Under the pieces are notes generated by a model that had not been told where the DNA came from, searched no databases, and was given only the letters and a program-made list of their open reading frames with translations. Below, in pieces: positions 53,265-63,111 of a stretch of 64,000 bases of DNA. Numbering within the stretch: position 1 is the first letter of the stretch; the number at the start of each line of letters is the position of its first letter. The position numbers and the translations under genes were made by a program. This DNA comes from Paenibacillus sp. FSL H8-0048 (GTDB lineage Bacteria; Bacillota; Bacilli; Paenibacillales; Paenibacillaceae), in the NCBI RefSeq assembly GCF_038002825.1, contig NZ_JBBODF010000001.1, forward strand, positions 310,001 to 374,000, read 5' to 3'.

Positions 53265-53819
53265 ATGAAACGTAAATTCGGAGACCGGGCCAACTGGCGC
53301 AGGATTACCCGCCGCCATTTTGCCTGCCGCTATGTGGAGACCCGGGAGTTCAGCGGTTATATCACACTCTACACTATATACGGGCTGAAGGAGCCGTTGT
53401 GGAAGAGTTACGGCAGGCATACATACCGCATTGCGGACAAGGGATATTCATGGCTGCAGTATTTTCCCAAGGACAGCCACTATATTGTGACGGCCATGTT
53501 TGATGAACGGCAAAATATTGTGCAGTGGTACATTGACACCTGCAAGGTCCAGGGCGTGACGGATCAAGGGGTTCCCTGGTTCGACGATCTGTATCTGGAT
53601 GTTGTAGTGCTGTGGAATGGTGAAGTGTTTTTGCTGGATGAGGATGAACTGGAGGAAGCGCTGGAGCGGGAAGATATCACGGACAGTGATTATCAGTTAG
53701 CCTGGTCAACAGCCAATGCAATACTGCGTGCGATAGACGCTCATGCCTTTCCGTATTTCTCCCTTTCACTGAAGCATCGTGCCGAATTGTTTCATCACGG
53801 AGAATTTAGGAGGAAGTAG
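53265..53819 (+). CDS. DUF402 protein (NtdP-like nucleoside phosphatase fold)
   Basis: The 184-residue protein starts MKRKFGDRANWRRI and has the DUF402 pattern (WYIDTCKVQGV, PWFDDLYLDVVVLWNGEVFLLDEDELEEAL), with acidic metal-binding residues in the second half. The family includes NtdP, a nucleoside tri/diphosphatase. ATG 53265 has GAGGG upstream; the frame opens at 53235. It ends 3 bases before the next gene. Confidence 0.85.
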   Translation: MKRKFGDRANWRRITRRHFACRYVETREFSGYITLYTIYGLKEPLWKSYGRHTYRIADKGYSWLQYFPKDSHYIVTAMFDERQNIVQWYIDTCKVQGVTDQGVPWFDDLYLDVVVLWNGEVFLLDEDELEEALEREDITDSDYQLAWSTANAILRAIDAHAFPYFSLSLKHRAELFHHGEFRRK

Positions 53820-53822
53820 ATC

Positions 53823-54479
53823 ATGGATTGGTATGTTTATCAACGGGGCTCATCCCCGATCCGCAAAGTATCACGCAAGCGCCACCATCGTACGAAGAAG
53901 GTGCTGACGGTATCGCTGCTGGTACTGATTGCAGCCGGATTCATCTGGTGCGGGGTAGTGTTTAACAGAATTAACAGTGCGGCAACCACCACGCCTATGG
54001 TGAAAGCGGACGCCGGAGTTATTCTGGGGATGTCAATGTGGGGGGATGAACCGAGTCCCGGGCTGAAGGAACGGCTGGATTATGCGCTTGAGCTGTATAA
54101 GTCTGGTGCGTTCAGCCATTTTGTTGTCTCTGGTGGACTGGATCAGCCGGACTACAAATACACGGAAGCCGAAGGGATGAAGAGGTATCTGGTTGCCCAT
54201 GGAGTACCGGACAAGCTGATCTACCTGGAGGACCAGTCTACCAGCACTTACGAGAACCTGCTGTTCAGTAAGACAATCATGCAGCAAGAGGGATTGTCTT
54301 CGGCCGTCGTCATTACCCATGATTTCCATGGCCGCCGCGCTTTGGAGACTGCGCGTAAGCTGGGGTATAAGAACCCGGAGCTTGGTGTCACAGAGTCTAA
54401 GGTGATGTCGATGCTTAAGTATAAGTCCCGCGAGATTCTGGCCTACACCAAATGGAAATTGCAGGAGCTGTCGCTGTAA
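53823..54479 (+). CDS. YdcF/SanA-like DUF218 membrane protein
   Basis: The 218-residue protein has a basic N-terminus, one TM helix (about 28-50) and the DUF218 domain (GVILGMSMWGDEPSPGLKERLDYALELYKSG written by its features; then FVVSGG, EAEGMKRYLV, ESTSTYEN-like STSTYENL, and VVITHDFHGRRA). The role is not established; relatives sit in envelope-related operons. AGGAGG lies just before the ATG. Confidence 0.85.
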   Translation: MDWYVYQRGSSPIRKVSRKRHHRTKKVLTVSLLVLIAAGFIWCGVVFNRINSAATTTPMVKADAGVILGMSMWGDEPSPGLKERLDYALELYKSGAFSHFVVSGGLDQPDYKYTEAEGMKRYLVAHGVPDKLIYLEDQSTSTYENLLFSKTIMQQEGLSSAVVITHDFHGRRALETARKLGYKNPELGVTESKVMSMLKYKSREILAYTKWKLQELSL

Positions 54480-54569
54480 ATCTGCTAATTTCCAAAACTG
54501 CTAATAACGCCTTTTATACTGGAATAGACTGGTTAGAGCAAGTCAGACCTGTATAATGAGGTGAACTAG

Positions 54570-55544
54570 GTGAACGGACATGTAGCGGCGGCAAGCAGCG
54601 GACGGGAAGAACGCAGACCGTCCAGGCAGATTAACATAGTGCTGAATAATCAGGCTCCGGCCCCGGTGTCCGGCTTGCCGGCTGATAGCGCGGGCGGCAC
54701 GGCAACTCCCAAGCCCGGCAGCCATAGCGGACTGTTCCAGGAGCTGAGCCGGGAGCTGGATGCACTTGTAGGTCTGGATAACATCAAAGAGCTGGTCTTC
54801 GAGATCTATGCCCTGCTGCAGGTGGCCCAGATGCGCAGTGAAGCCGGACTTGCCACCGGAGGCCAGGCCTATCATATGGTATTCAAGGGCAATCCCGGAA
54901 CAGGCAAAACCACGGTTGCACGGATTGTGGCGAAGCTGTTCCAGCGGATGGGTGTGCTCAGCAAAGGGCATCTGATTGAAGTAGAGCGCGCAGATCTGGT
55001 AGGGGAATATATCGGACATACTGCCCATAAGACGCGGGATCTGGTTAAAAAAGCGCTCGGTGGCATTCTCTTCATCGATGAAGCTTACAGTCTGGCCCGT
55101 GGCGGAGACAAGGATTTCGGCAAGGAGGCCATCGACACATTAGTCAAATCGATGGAGGACCACCGCAGCCAGTTTGTCCTGATTCTGGCCGGGTATTCCG
55201 GCGAGATTGATTATTTTCTGATGAGCAATCCGGGTCTGCCCTCGCGATTTCCGATCCAGGTTGAATTTCCCGATTATACCATCGACCAGCTGCTGCAGAT
55301 TGCCGAGCTGATGGCCAAGGACCGTGATTATATTTTGATGCCGCAGGCCATACTCAGACTCAAGCAGCAATTGCTTACGGAGAAGACAGAGAGTCTGCAT
55401 GCTTTCAGTAATGCAAGGTATGTTCGCAACAGTATTGAGAAGGCGGTACGCGCACAGGCTGTGCGGCTCTTGAATCAGTATGAGAGCGCAAGTCCGGGTA
55501 AGCAGGAGTTAATGACGCTGCGGACCGAGGATTTCAAAGGATAG
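54570..55544 (+). CDS. spoVK: Stage V sporulation protein K, AAA+ ATPase
   Basis: The 324-residue AAA+ protein has Walker A GNPGTGKTT, Walker B GGILFIDEAYS, a sensor-like LILAGYSGEID and a CbbX/SpoVK family C-terminus. SpoVK acts during spore maturation in the mother cell or forespore. The start is GTG with GAGGTGAAC upstream. In B. subtilis spoVK, ynbA (hflX), ynbB, glnR and glnA follow in this order, as here. Confidence 0.93.
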   Translation: MNGHVAAASSGREERRPSRQINIVLNNQAPAPVSGLPADSAGGTATPKPGSHSGLFQELSRELDALVGLDNIKELVFEIYALLQVAQMRSEAGLATGGQAYHMVFKGNPGTGKTTVARIVAKLFQRMGVLSKGHLIEVERADLVGEYIGHTAHKTRDLVKKALGGILFIDEAYSLARGGDKDFGKEAIDTLVKSMEDHRSQFVLILAGYSGEIDYFLMSNPGLPSRFPIQVEFPDYTIDQLLQIAELMAKDRDYILMPQAILRLKQQLLTEKTESLHAFSNARYVRNSIEKAVRAQAVRLLNQYESASPGKQELMTLRTEDFKG

Positions 55545-55576
55545 TCCAGCAAGAATAGATGAGGAGCATGGAATGA

Positions 55577-56866
55577 ATGGCAACTACAACACATGACACA
55601 GAGACAGAAGTGCAGGACCGGGCGATTCTCGTCAGCCTGGTGACTGATAAGATCAAACGCACCGGGATCGACCCTGAGCTCTCGCTCCAGGAGCTGGTAC
55701 AATTAGCAGAGACCGCCGGGGTAGAGGTGCTGGATGTACTGCGGCAGAACAAGGAGACCCCGGATTCCAGGTGGTTTATCGGTAAAGGCAAGGTGGAAGA
55801 GCTTCGAATGGCCGCTGACGGGCTTGGCGCAAATACCGCGATCTTTGATCAGGAGCTGTCCGGGGCACAGGTACGTAATCTGGAAGAGGCGCTGGATCTC
55901 AAAATCATTGACCGTACGCAGCTGATTCTCGATATCTTTGCCGGACGCGCGAAGACCCGTGAAGGGATTATCCAGGTAGAGCTTGCTCAGCTGTCTTATC
56001 TGCTGCCGCGTCTGTCCGGGCAAGGCAAAAATCTGTCGCGTCAGGGAGGCGGAATCGGTACGAGAGGTCCCGGAGAGAGCAAGCTGGAGACGGACCGCCG
56101 GCATATCCGTGACCGGATTACCGAGCTGAAGCGCCAGCTGGACGAGGTGGTCAAGACCCGTGAGCTGCACCGTGAACACCGCCGTAAGAGCGGTGCGGTT
56201 CAGGTGGCGTTGGTAGGCTATACCAACGCGGGTAAGTCCACGCTGCTGAAGCAGCTGACCGATGCCGATGTGTACATCGAGAACCAGCTGTTCGCTACCC
56301 TTGACCCTACCTCACGTGTGCTTCAGCTTCCGGGCGGCAAGGAGGTCGTGCTTACGGACACCGTCGGCTTCATTCAGAATCTGCCGCATGATCTCGTAGC
56401 CTCCTTCCGCGCTACGCTGGAGGAAGTGAATGAAGCCAATCTGGTGCTGCATGTGGTGGATTCCTCTTCTCCGATGCGTGAGGAGCAGATGGAGGTCGTT
56501 CAGACGATTCTGCAGGATCTGGGCGCGGCAGGCAAGCCGCAGGTTGTATTATTTAACAAAATCGATCTGTGTCAGCCGCAGCAGCTGGAGATGCTCCCGA
56601 CCGGTGAGGGCTTCCTGAAGATCAGTGCTTTTAATGAGGACGACCTCTCACGGATTACGGAGATCATCAGCGACCAGCTTGCCGGGGATACGCTAATCTT
56701 CCGCATTCCCGGGGACCGGGGGGACCTTTCCTCTCTGCTCTACCGTGTGGGCGAGGTGCTTGAACAGGATTATGACGGAAGCGATGTACTCTATAACGTG
56801 CGGCTGAACAAAGAGGATTACGATAAATGGAGCTATAAGCTGGCTGAATTCGTGGAGCCGCAATAA
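55577..56866 (+). CDS. hflX: Ribosome-associated GTPase HflX
   Basis: The 429-residue protein has an N-terminal HflX domain with WFIGKGKVEEL and GGGIGTRGPGESKLE, then the G domain with GYTNAGKST (G1), DTVGFIQNLPHDL (G3) and NKID (G4). HflX splits stalled 70S ribosomes under heat or antibiotic stress. It lies 30 bases after spoVK. Confidence 0.95.
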   Translation: MATTTHDTETEVQDRAILVSLVTDKIKRTGIDPELSLQELVQLAETAGVEVLDVLRQNKETPDSRWFIGKGKVEELRMAADGLGANTAIFDQELSGAQVRNLEEALDLKIIDRTQLILDIFAGRAKTREGIIQVELAQLSYLLPRLSGQGKNLSRQGGGIGTRGPGESKLETDRRHIRDRITELKRQLDEVVKTRELHREHRRKSGAVQVALVGYTNAGKSTLLKQLTDADVYIENQLFATLDPTSRVLQLPGGKEVVLTDTVGFIQNLPHDLVASFRATLEEVNEANLVLHVVDSSSPMREEQMEVVQTILQDLGAAGKPQVVLFNKIDLCQPQQLEMLPTGEGFLKISAFNEDDLSRITEIISDQLAGDTLIFRIPGDRGDLSSLLYRVGEVLEQDYDGSDVLYNVRLNKEDYDKWSYKLAEFVEPQ

Positions 56867-56924
56867 TTGCTTATCTGATCCAGTGGAAGCTGATTTGGCT
56901 GGTCAGAGATGAAGCGTCTATATC

Positions 56925-56984
56925 CCCGCATTGCAACAGTCTGCTTTGGAGATTGATCCAGGCAGGCTTTGTTGTGCGGGTTTT
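56925..56984 (+). terminator. Terminator after hflX
   Basis: CCCGCA..TTGCAACAG pairs with TTGTTGTGCGGG and is followed by TTTTC. Confidence 0.7.
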
Positions 56985-57041
56985 CACTGATGCAGTAGCG
57001 GGAGATCATTATATAGGAATGTTAGGAGAGATGAATAGGAC

Positions 57042-58295
57042 ATGGCAGGATTTGCAGAGGATTTATTACAGGCAGCGGAAGCTGCAGAGCTGGAAATCGA
57101 AGGGGCGGTGAAGACACTGGACCGGATTGTGGATCATAATCAGTGGAAAGTGATCGAAGCCTTCCAGCGCCAGCATGTGAGTGATTTTCACTTCGCGGGC
57201 TCTACCGGATATGCGTACAATGACCGGGGGCGTGAGGTGCTTGATCTGGTCTATGCTGAAGTATTCGGTGCGGAAGCTGCGCTGGTCCGGCCGCATTTCG
57301 CTTCAGGAACGCATACGATCTCTACAGCTCTGTTCGGCGTGTTGCGGCCTGGGGATGAACTGCTATATATTACAGGACGCCCCTATGATACGCTGCACAA
57401 GGTAGTTGGCAAACCAGGAGACGGGACAGGCTCACTGGCGGATTTCGGCATCGGCTACCGGGAGACAGCGCTGACAGAAGAGGGGAAGGTCGACTGGGAT
57501 GAGGTCGCCTTAGCGATAAATGACAAGACCAAGGTGATCGGAATCCAGCGTTCGCGCGGCTATGACTGGCGTTCGTCCTTCACGGTCGCTGAGATTGGCG
57601 AGATGGCAGCACGGGTAAAAGCCATTAAGCCGGATGTCATCGTATTCGTGGACAATTGCTACGGAGAATTCACCGAGACACTGGAGCCGCCGCAGGTTGG
57701 CGCTGATCTGGTAGCCGGTTCGCTGATCAAGAATCCCGGCGGCGGAATCGCCGAGACCGGCGGTTATATCTGCGGCCGCACAGATCTGGTGGAGCTGGCG
57801 GCATACCGCCTGACTGCCCCTGGAATCGGCGGTGAGGTGGGGGCGATGCTGGGCACGACACGCGGCCTGTATCAAGGTCTGTTCATGGCCCCGCATACAG
57901 TGGGACAAGCCGTGAAGGGCAGTATTTTCGCTGCGGCGGTGTTCCAGCGCTGCGGCTTCACCACTAAGCCTGCCTGGAATGAGCCGCGTACGGATCTGAT
58001 CCAGGCGGTGGCTTTTGACGGACCCGAGCATCTGATTGCCTTCGTACAAGGTATCCAGCGCGCAGCAGCGGTAGACAGCCACGTCGTGCCTGAGCCTTGG
58101 GACATGCCGGGATATGAGCATCCAGTCATCATGGCGGCCGGGACCTTCATCCAGGGTGGAAGCCTGGAGCTGTCGGCAGATGCGCCCATCCGCGCCCCGT
58201 ATATCGGGTATATGCAAGGCGGATTAACCTATTCCCATGTCAAATACGGGGTCTTGATGGCCTTGCAGAGTATGAGAGAGCGTAAGCTGCTGTAG
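57042..58295 (+). CDS. ynbB: PLP-dependent gamma-lyase-like protein YnbB (aluminum-resistance family)
   Basis: The 417-residue protein belongs to the Cys/Met-metabolism PLP family: ADLVAGSLIKNPGGGIAETGGYICG (written here as SLIKNPGGG) holds the Schiff-base Lys, preceded by HFASGTHTISTALFG and the DNCYGEF Asp motif. The function in Bacillus is uncertain; some relatives are annotated as aluminum-resistance or methionine gamma-lyase. GTTAGGAGAG precedes the ATG. Its locus between hflX and glnR is conserved. Confidence 0.88.
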   Translation: MAGFAEDLLQAAEAAELEIEGAVKTLDRIVDHNQWKVIEAFQRQHVSDFHFAGSTGYAYNDRGREVLDLVYAEVFGAEAALVRPHFASGTHTISTALFGVLRPGDELLYITGRPYDTLHKVVGKPGDGTGSLADFGIGYRETALTEEGKVDWDEVALAINDKTKVIGIQRSRGYDWRSSFTVAEIGEMAARVKAIKPDVIVFVDNCYGEFTETLEPPQVGADLVAGSLIKNPGGGIAETGGYICGRTDLVELAAYRLTAPGIGGEVGAMLGTTRGLYQGLFMAPHTVGQAVKGSIFAAAVFQRCGFTTKPAWNEPRTDLIQAVAFDGPEHLIAFVQGIQRAAAVDSHVVPEPWDMPGYEHPVIMAAGTFIQGGSLELSADAPIRAPYIGYMQGGLTYSHVKYGVLMALQSMRERKLL

Positions 58296-58355
58296 TGCCT
58301 GTTCAACATAGAAGCTGTTAAGTTCATATATCAGGCTTGGAGAGGAGGGCGGACT

Positions 58356-58889
58356 TTGGAGGAAGCAACAGCTATTGAAAGCTTGCTGCAGAGAAAGCAG
58401 GAGAATGCAGCTCCGGTTGCTGTAATAATGTGTGGAGTAGCGGGATCGGGTAAGACGACCTTTGCGCTCAAGCTGGAGCAGGAGGGATTTGTCCGGCTGT
58501 CCATCGATGAGGATATCTGGAGCACCCATGGCCGTTATGGGATTGATTACCCTGAAGAGGCTTATGAAGCCTTCAAAGAGGAGTCGGAACACAAGCTGCG
58601 TAAGGAGTTAATAGAGCTGCTTGCCGGTAAGCGTCATGTTGTGGTGGATTTCAGCTTCTGGCAGAAGCGAAGACGTGACGAATACAAACAATTGATTGAG
58701 CAGCACGGCGGACTATGGGTCTTGGTTCATCTAAAGGTACAGCCGGTAGAGCTGCGCCGGAGGCTCCATATCCGCAGCGCACGGTTTGACGCCAATGCGG
58801 CATTCACTATTACAGTGGAGATTCTGACCCGTTTCCTGAACGGATTCGAGACGCCGGCGGGTGAAGGCGAATGGATCATTGAAGCATAA
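58356..58889 (+). CDS. P-loop (AAA_33-type) kinase-like protein
   Basis: The 177-residue protein has Walker A GVAGSGKTT and a DEDIW/VVVDFSFWQKRRRDEY segment (given as DEDIW, VVVDFSFW), then LRRRLHIR near the C-terminus. This is the small kinase layout of AAA_33, which can phosphorylate small molecules or nucleotides. The TTG start has GGAGAGGAGGGC upstream. It lies between ynbB and glnR, where B. subtilis has no gene, so it is an insertion in the backbone. Confidence 0.8.
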   Translation: MEEATAIESLLQRKQENAAPVAVIMCGVAGSGKTTFALKLEQEGFVRLSIDEDIWSTHGRYGIDYPEEAYEAFKEESEHKLRKELIELLAGKRHVVVDFSFWQKRRRDEYKQLIEQHGGLWVLVHLKVQPVELRRRLHIRSARFDANAAFTITVEILTRFLNGFETPAGEGEWIIEA

Positions 58890-59061
58890 CATGACATGAA
58901 GCAGGACACAGGAGCTGTATTGTTGAATATTGGCTTGCTGCAGCCTTCGCCGCAGCCTGTGATTTTGCGTGAGGATTGTTCTTTGTGATATACTTCGGGA
59001 AACCAAAGCCCATGCATTTGACCCTTGGATCTCTTAATCTCACAATGGGTGAAAGAAATCT

Positions 59062-59078
59062 TGTGAGAAAAACTCACA
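59062..59078. promoter_or_regulatory. GlnR/TnrA box upstream of glnRA
   Basis: TGTGAGAAAAACTCACA fits TGTNAN7TNACA at every fixed position. It ends 6 bases before the -35 of the promoter below. GlnR represses glnRA when nitrogen is in excess. Confidence 0.9.
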
Positions 59079-59083
59079 TACCA

Positions 59084-59112
59084 TTGACACGCCATATAAG
59101 GAAATGTACAAT
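59084..59112 (+). promoter_or_regulatory. SigA promoter of glnRA
   Basis: TTGACA (59084-59089) and TACAAT (59107-59112) are 17 bases apart, and the GlnR box lies directly upstream. Confidence 0.85.
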
Positions 59113-59149
59113 GAGATGAGAAAAAGATCATTGGAAGGTTGGATGAGTC

Positions 59150-59560
59150 ATGGGTGATGAAATCCGCAGAAATATGGCATTATTTCCTATTGGAATCGTA
59201 ATGAAGTTAACTGATCTATCCGCCAGACAAATTCGTTATTATGAGCAGCACAGCCTGATTGTACCTGCGCGTACCTCCGGCAACCAGCGTTTGTTCTCTT
59301 TTAATGATGTGGAACGTCTGCTTGAGATTAAGGCGTTGATTGAGAAGGGTGTTAATATTGCCGGCATCAAGCAGGTGATGAATCCTGTCTCGAAGGAATC
59401 TGAAGAAGCTACGGTTATTACCCCTGATACAGAGGTGAGACGTAGAGAGTTGTCTGATTCGCAGCTTCACCGTCTGCTGAAGCAGGAGCTGGTTTCCGGT
59501 AAAAGACCGGGACAAGTGTCTCTAATCCAAGGTGAGCTATCCCGGTTTTTTAATAAATAA
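59150..59560 (+). CDS. glnR: Nitrogen repressor GlnR (MerR family)
   Basis: The 136-residue protein has a MerR-type winged helix (VMKLTDLSARQIRYYEQHSL) and a C-terminal tail with GELSRFF that binds feedback-inhibited glutamine synthetase. In nitrogen excess the complex binds the TGTNAN7TNACA boxes. It is the first gene of glnRA, 30 bases before glnA, with a box in its own promoter. Confidence 0.96.
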   Translation: MGDEIRRNMALFPIGIVMKLTDLSARQIRYYEQHSLIVPARTSGNQRLFSFNDVERLLEIKALIEKGVNIAGIKQVMNPVSKESEEATVITPDTEVRRRELSDSQLHRLLKQELVSGKRPGQVSLIQGELSRFFNK

Positions 59561-59589
59561 TATAGAGCTGTTGAAAGGGAGAGGGTAAC

Positions 59590-60918
59590 GTGAGTTTTAC
59601 TAAAGAAGATATTCTGCGCATTGCCAAGGACGAGAACGTCCGGTTTATTCGCCTGCAGTTCACCGATTTGCTGGGAACGATCAAGAATGTAGAGATTCCG
59701 GTAAGCCAGCTTGAAAAAGCACTCGACAATAAAATGATGTTCGATGGCTCTTCCATCGAAGGTTATGTGCGGATCGAAGAATCCGACATGTATCTGTATC
59801 CGGACCTGAGCACCTGGGTTATCTTCCCTTGGGTGACTGATAGCCGTGTGGCACGTCTGATTTGTGATGTGTACATGCCGGATGGCACGCCGTTTGCCGG
59901 AGACCCGCGCGGTATCCTCAAGCGTTGTCTGCAGGAAGCTGAAGAAATGGGCTTCACCGCTATGAATGTTGGACCAGAGCCGGAATTCTTCCTGTTCAGA
60001 ACAGATGAGAAGGGCAATCCGACTACAGAGCTGAATGACCAGGGTGGTTATTTCGATCTCGCGCCGATGGATCTTGGGGAGAACTGCCGCCGCGAAATCG
60101 TATTGACACTGGAAGAAATGGGCTTTGAAATTGAGGCCTCCCACCATGAAGTGGCTTCCGGCCAGCATGAAATTGACTTCAAATATGCCGATGCCATCAA
60201 GGCAGCGGATCAGATTCAGACCTTCAAGCTTGTCGTGAAGACGGTAGCCCGCCATCACGGCCTGCATGCAACCTTTATGCCTAAGCCGCTGTTCGGTATG
60301 AACGGATCTGGTATGCACGCTCACCAATCCCTGTTCAAAGGCAAAGAGAATATGTTCTACGATGAGAGCGATAAGCTGGGCCTTAGCAAGACTGCCCGTT
60401 ATTACATGGCGGGGATTCTGAAGCACGCACGTGCTTTTGCAGCGATCACTAACCCGACTGTCAACTCCTACAAACGTCTGGTGCCTGGCTATGAAGCACC
60501 TTGTTATGTGGCTTGGTCTGCAAGTAACCGCAGCCCGATGATCCGTATTCCGGCTTCGAGAGGACTCAGCACACGCGTAGAGGTTCGTAACCCGGACCCT
60601 GCAGCTAACCCTTACCTTGCACTCGCTGTTATGCTGAAGGCAGGTCTGGATGGAATCAAGCGTCAGCTAGATCTTCCAGCTCCTATCGACCGTAACATCT
60701 ATGTGATGTCCGAAGAAGAGCGGATCGAAGAAGGCATCCCAAGTCTGCCAGCCGATCTGAAGGAAGCCCTGAACGAAATGATCCGCAGCCACGTGATCAC
60801 AGAAGCCCTCGGCGAACACGCTCTGGCCCACTTCTACGAGCTGAAGGAAATCGAATGGGATATCTACCGCACCCAGGTTCACGAGTGGGAAAGAGATCAG
60901 TACATGACGCTTTACTAG
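59590..60918 (+). CDS. glnA: Glutamine synthetase type I
   Basis: The 442-residue enzyme makes glutamine from glutamate, ammonia and ATP. Landmarks: [16 protein letters not shown], the Mg/ATP segments GPEPEFFLF and [24 protein letters not shown], and the C-terminal [12 protein letters not shown]. There is no adenylylation loop, as expected of the GS-I-alpha type. The GTG start has AGGGAGAGGGT upstream. It also acts with GlnR as the nitrogen sensor. Confidence 0.97.
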   Translation: MSFTKEDILRIAKDENVRFIRLQFTDLLGTIKNVEIPVSQLEKALDNKMMFDGSSIEGYVRIEESDMYLYPDLSTWVIFPWVTDSRVARLICDVYMPDGTPFAGDPRGILKRCLQEAEEMGFTAMNVGPEPEFFLFRTDEKGNPTTELNDQGGYFDLAPMDLGENCRREIVLTLEEMGFEIEASHHEVASGQHEIDFKYADAIKAADQIQTFKLVVKTVARHHGLHATFMPKPLFGMNGSGMHAHQSLFKGKENMFYDESDKLGLSKTARYYMAGILKHARAFAAITNPTVNSYKRLVPGYEAPCYVAWSASNRSPMIRIPASRGLSTRVEVRNPDPAANPYLALAVMLKAGLDGIKRQLDLPAPIDRNIYVMSEEERIEEGIPSLPADLKEALNEMIRSHVITEALGEHALAHFYELKEIEWDIYRTQVHEWERDQYMTLY

Positions 60919-60926
60919 GATACAGC

Positions 60927-60961
60927 AGCCCCCGGCGCGCATAGCGCCGGGGGCTTTTTTG
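60927..60961 (+). terminator. Terminator after glnA
   Basis: AGCCCCCGGCGC and GCGCCGGGGGCT form a perfect 12-bp stem with a 5-base loop, followed by TTTTTTG. Confidence 0.92.
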
Positions 60962-61042
60962 TCCCTCGATTTTATAGGATTATACACCAAAAAGCGCCGT
61001 TCTTTTTAGGGAATGGCGCTTGCTCATGCTATTTAATATGTT

Positions 61043-61393
61043 TCATCGCTCTATGCTTGACTTTACAATTTTTTTGGCGGTAACTTGTGCTGGAAATGAA
61101 TCATCACTTGCAGTATAGATCACTTCAACCGCATCACCCTTATTATAGTTAGAAGGAGTAATTTTATTTACCCAAATGGCCTGAGAGTAATCATTAGACT
61201 CCAGAACTTCCTTGTAATTCTTACCCAAATCATCTTCTTTCAACTGGGATATTACTAAAATCCTTTTGTTCTCTAAGTCTACTGTGTGTATAATCCCTTT
61301 AAAATGGATATCATCTTTGCTACAGGCAGTGACGAATAGCAAGAAAATAATAGTTAGAGTCCATTTTGTGATCGTGTTAGTTTTTCGAAACAT
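61043..61393 (-). CDS. DUF3221 lipoprotein
   Basis: The 116-residue lipoprotein has a signal peptide and lipobox FVTAC (Cys about 24). The mature part has a beta-rich DUF3221-like sequence (HFKGIIHTVDLENKRILVISQL by its features). AAAGGAG precedes the ATG. It is AT-rich relative to the backbone and lies 28 bases downstream of the protease gene on the same strand, so both may be one transcript and one recent acquisition. Confidence 0.7.
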   Translation of the reverse strand: MFRKTNTITKWTLTIIFLLFVTACSKDDIHFKGIIHTVDLENKRILVISQLKEDDLGKNYKEVLESNDYSQAIWVNKITPSNYNKGDAVEVIYTASDDSFPAQVTAKKIVKSSIER

Positions 61394-61421
61394 AGGTGTT
61401 CTCCTTTGAACGGGTGCGACA

Positions 61422-62675
61422 TTATTTTAAAAGGGGTTGAACAGATAAAGAATTCATTACATTACCGATATACGAATAAACAGCATTTCCGTTATACCGG
61501 CCCTTATTAATTCCCATTAACACAGTACTGTAATATGTTGGTGCACCACTATCACCAGGTGCAGATGTGTAACTAGCGGATCTTAATCCAGAAAAGCCTA
61601 CACCATCAACACTATATGATACAGATTTACTTAATAATGTTCCACATGATACTGGATTAGTGGCTGATGAAGCTCCAGACATACAGACCATATTTCCTAC
61701 AAAGTCGTTTGCTTGAACAGTATCAAAATATCCTGCTCTACTTGAAGAGGTATAAAGATCATTTGAATAGGATAGGCTTGTCGTTCCAATAACTGCAGCA
61801 TCAACATTTCCTCCGTAGGTTCGTCCTCCCATACTGCCAACACCATTGGAACCTTGACTAAAGGAGTTTCCCGCTGAACCGCAGTGGGCAGCAGTAACAA
61901 TGAAGTTGGATGTTAAAAATCCAATGCTACAGTAACCTCCAGTAGAATTGTTAATTATTTTTGTCCCTGCTTGAAGAGGATTGTATGTTGAATTTCTGTC
62001 AAGATCATCTGATACCACAGCGGAATTTCTTAAAGACAACATGTCAGCATTAAAGGTTTTTTCGAGTATAGATCTCTTTGTTTCATCAAAGTCCTTTATG
62101 CCCACCTGTACTTTTTGTTCTGCTAAGTCTACTAATGTGTCAGTTATTGTAACCCCATTGAAAGTAGTATCCATAAGAGAAATTAACTTATCATTAAGTT
62201 CATTTAATTCCTTTTCAGAATACTTTGCAATAAAGACATTTATTAAATGAGAGTCACCATATATATTTCTGAAATCAGATTCGTATTGATCTATATTAGT
62301 ACTATTCTTTATACCTATATTAACAATTCCTCCAGACTTTTGGTCAATGAAAACAATCCCGTCTTTAGTGCGCTTATCTAGATAATCCTTAATTAGAGGC
62401 AGCTTTGTCGTTTGATGATTAATACGTTCTGTCAGACGTACTTCCTCGAGCTTTGTCATCCTAACTCCGAATTTAGAGTTAACCATTAGATTATCTTCCT
62501 TGGATTTGTTCTCAATAACTTTACTGATATCAGTGTCTAAACCGAATTGCTGTCTAAAAGAGAGTTCGTCGTTTGTGTAAGTATAAGGTTCGAAATTTGA
62601 TGAAGCGCTTACATTTCCGGAGCACAAAAAAATAGTTGCGGTTAACATCAAAACAATTCTTACTTTCAGTTTCAT
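61422..62675 (-). CDS. Secreted S1-family (streptogrisin/alpha-lytic-like) serine protease
   Basis: The 417-residue precursor has a signal peptide (cleavage near VSA-SS at about 25), a ~205-residue pro-region (VLMLTATIF to about residue 225, with a K/E/D-rich pattern that resembles Pro_Al_protease), and an S1 protease with the triad H in TAAHC, D in NVDAAVI and S in APGDSGAPTY. Such enzymes act outside the cell and need the pro-region to fold. The region is AT-richer than its neighbours. GAGGTGA precedes the ATG. Confidence 0.9.
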   Translation of the reverse strand: MKLKVRIVLMLTATIFLCSGNVSASSNFEPYTYTNDELSFRQQFGLDTDISKVIENKSKEDNLMVNSKFGVRMTKLEEVRLTERINHQTTKLPLIKDYLDKRTKDGIVFIDQKSGGIVNIGIKNSTNIDQYESDFRNIYGDSHLINVFIAKYSEKELNELNDKLISLMDTTFNGVTITDTLVDLAEQKVQVGIKDFDETKRSILEKTFNADMLSLRNSAVVSDDLDRNSTYNPLQAGTKIINNSTGGYCSIGFLTSNFIVTAAHCGSAGNSFSQGSNGVGSMGGRTYGGNVDAAVIGTTSLSYSNDLYTSSSRAGYFDTVQANDFVGNMVCMSGASSATNPVSCGTLLSKSVSYSVDGVGFSGLRSASYTSAPGDSGAPTYYSTVLMGINKGRYNGNAVYSYIGNVMNSLSVQPLLK

Positions 62676-63111
62676 AAGTCACCTCTAACTTTTTATTTTT
62701 TAGGAAATGAAAATAATAACTAAATTTTACTATTAAAACATGATGTTTCAATATGTATTTAGAAATTTTTTCCTTCATAATTTTAAAATGATGATAATTT
62801 TGATAAAATTTTAACAATGAGTACCAATTAACTAATTCGAGACAAAATCAGATGTTTAGGTTCTACAACAAGGAGTGCAATGCTTAGCCGAGAAGTTTAC
62901 TTTCTTTCCATCGTCAATATGTACCGGGAGGTCGGATTCCAGTCGGTGGTTATATTGGTTTTCATTAGCATACAATCTAATATATACTTAACCATAATAG
63001 AAGGGAGTTAGGAGGGACGGCTTCAAACTGTATATAAAGCATGCTCATCATTACTGCGATTGCAAGGCGAAAGACAAGTATGATGAAAAATCTTACTCAT
63101 AGGAGTAGCCA

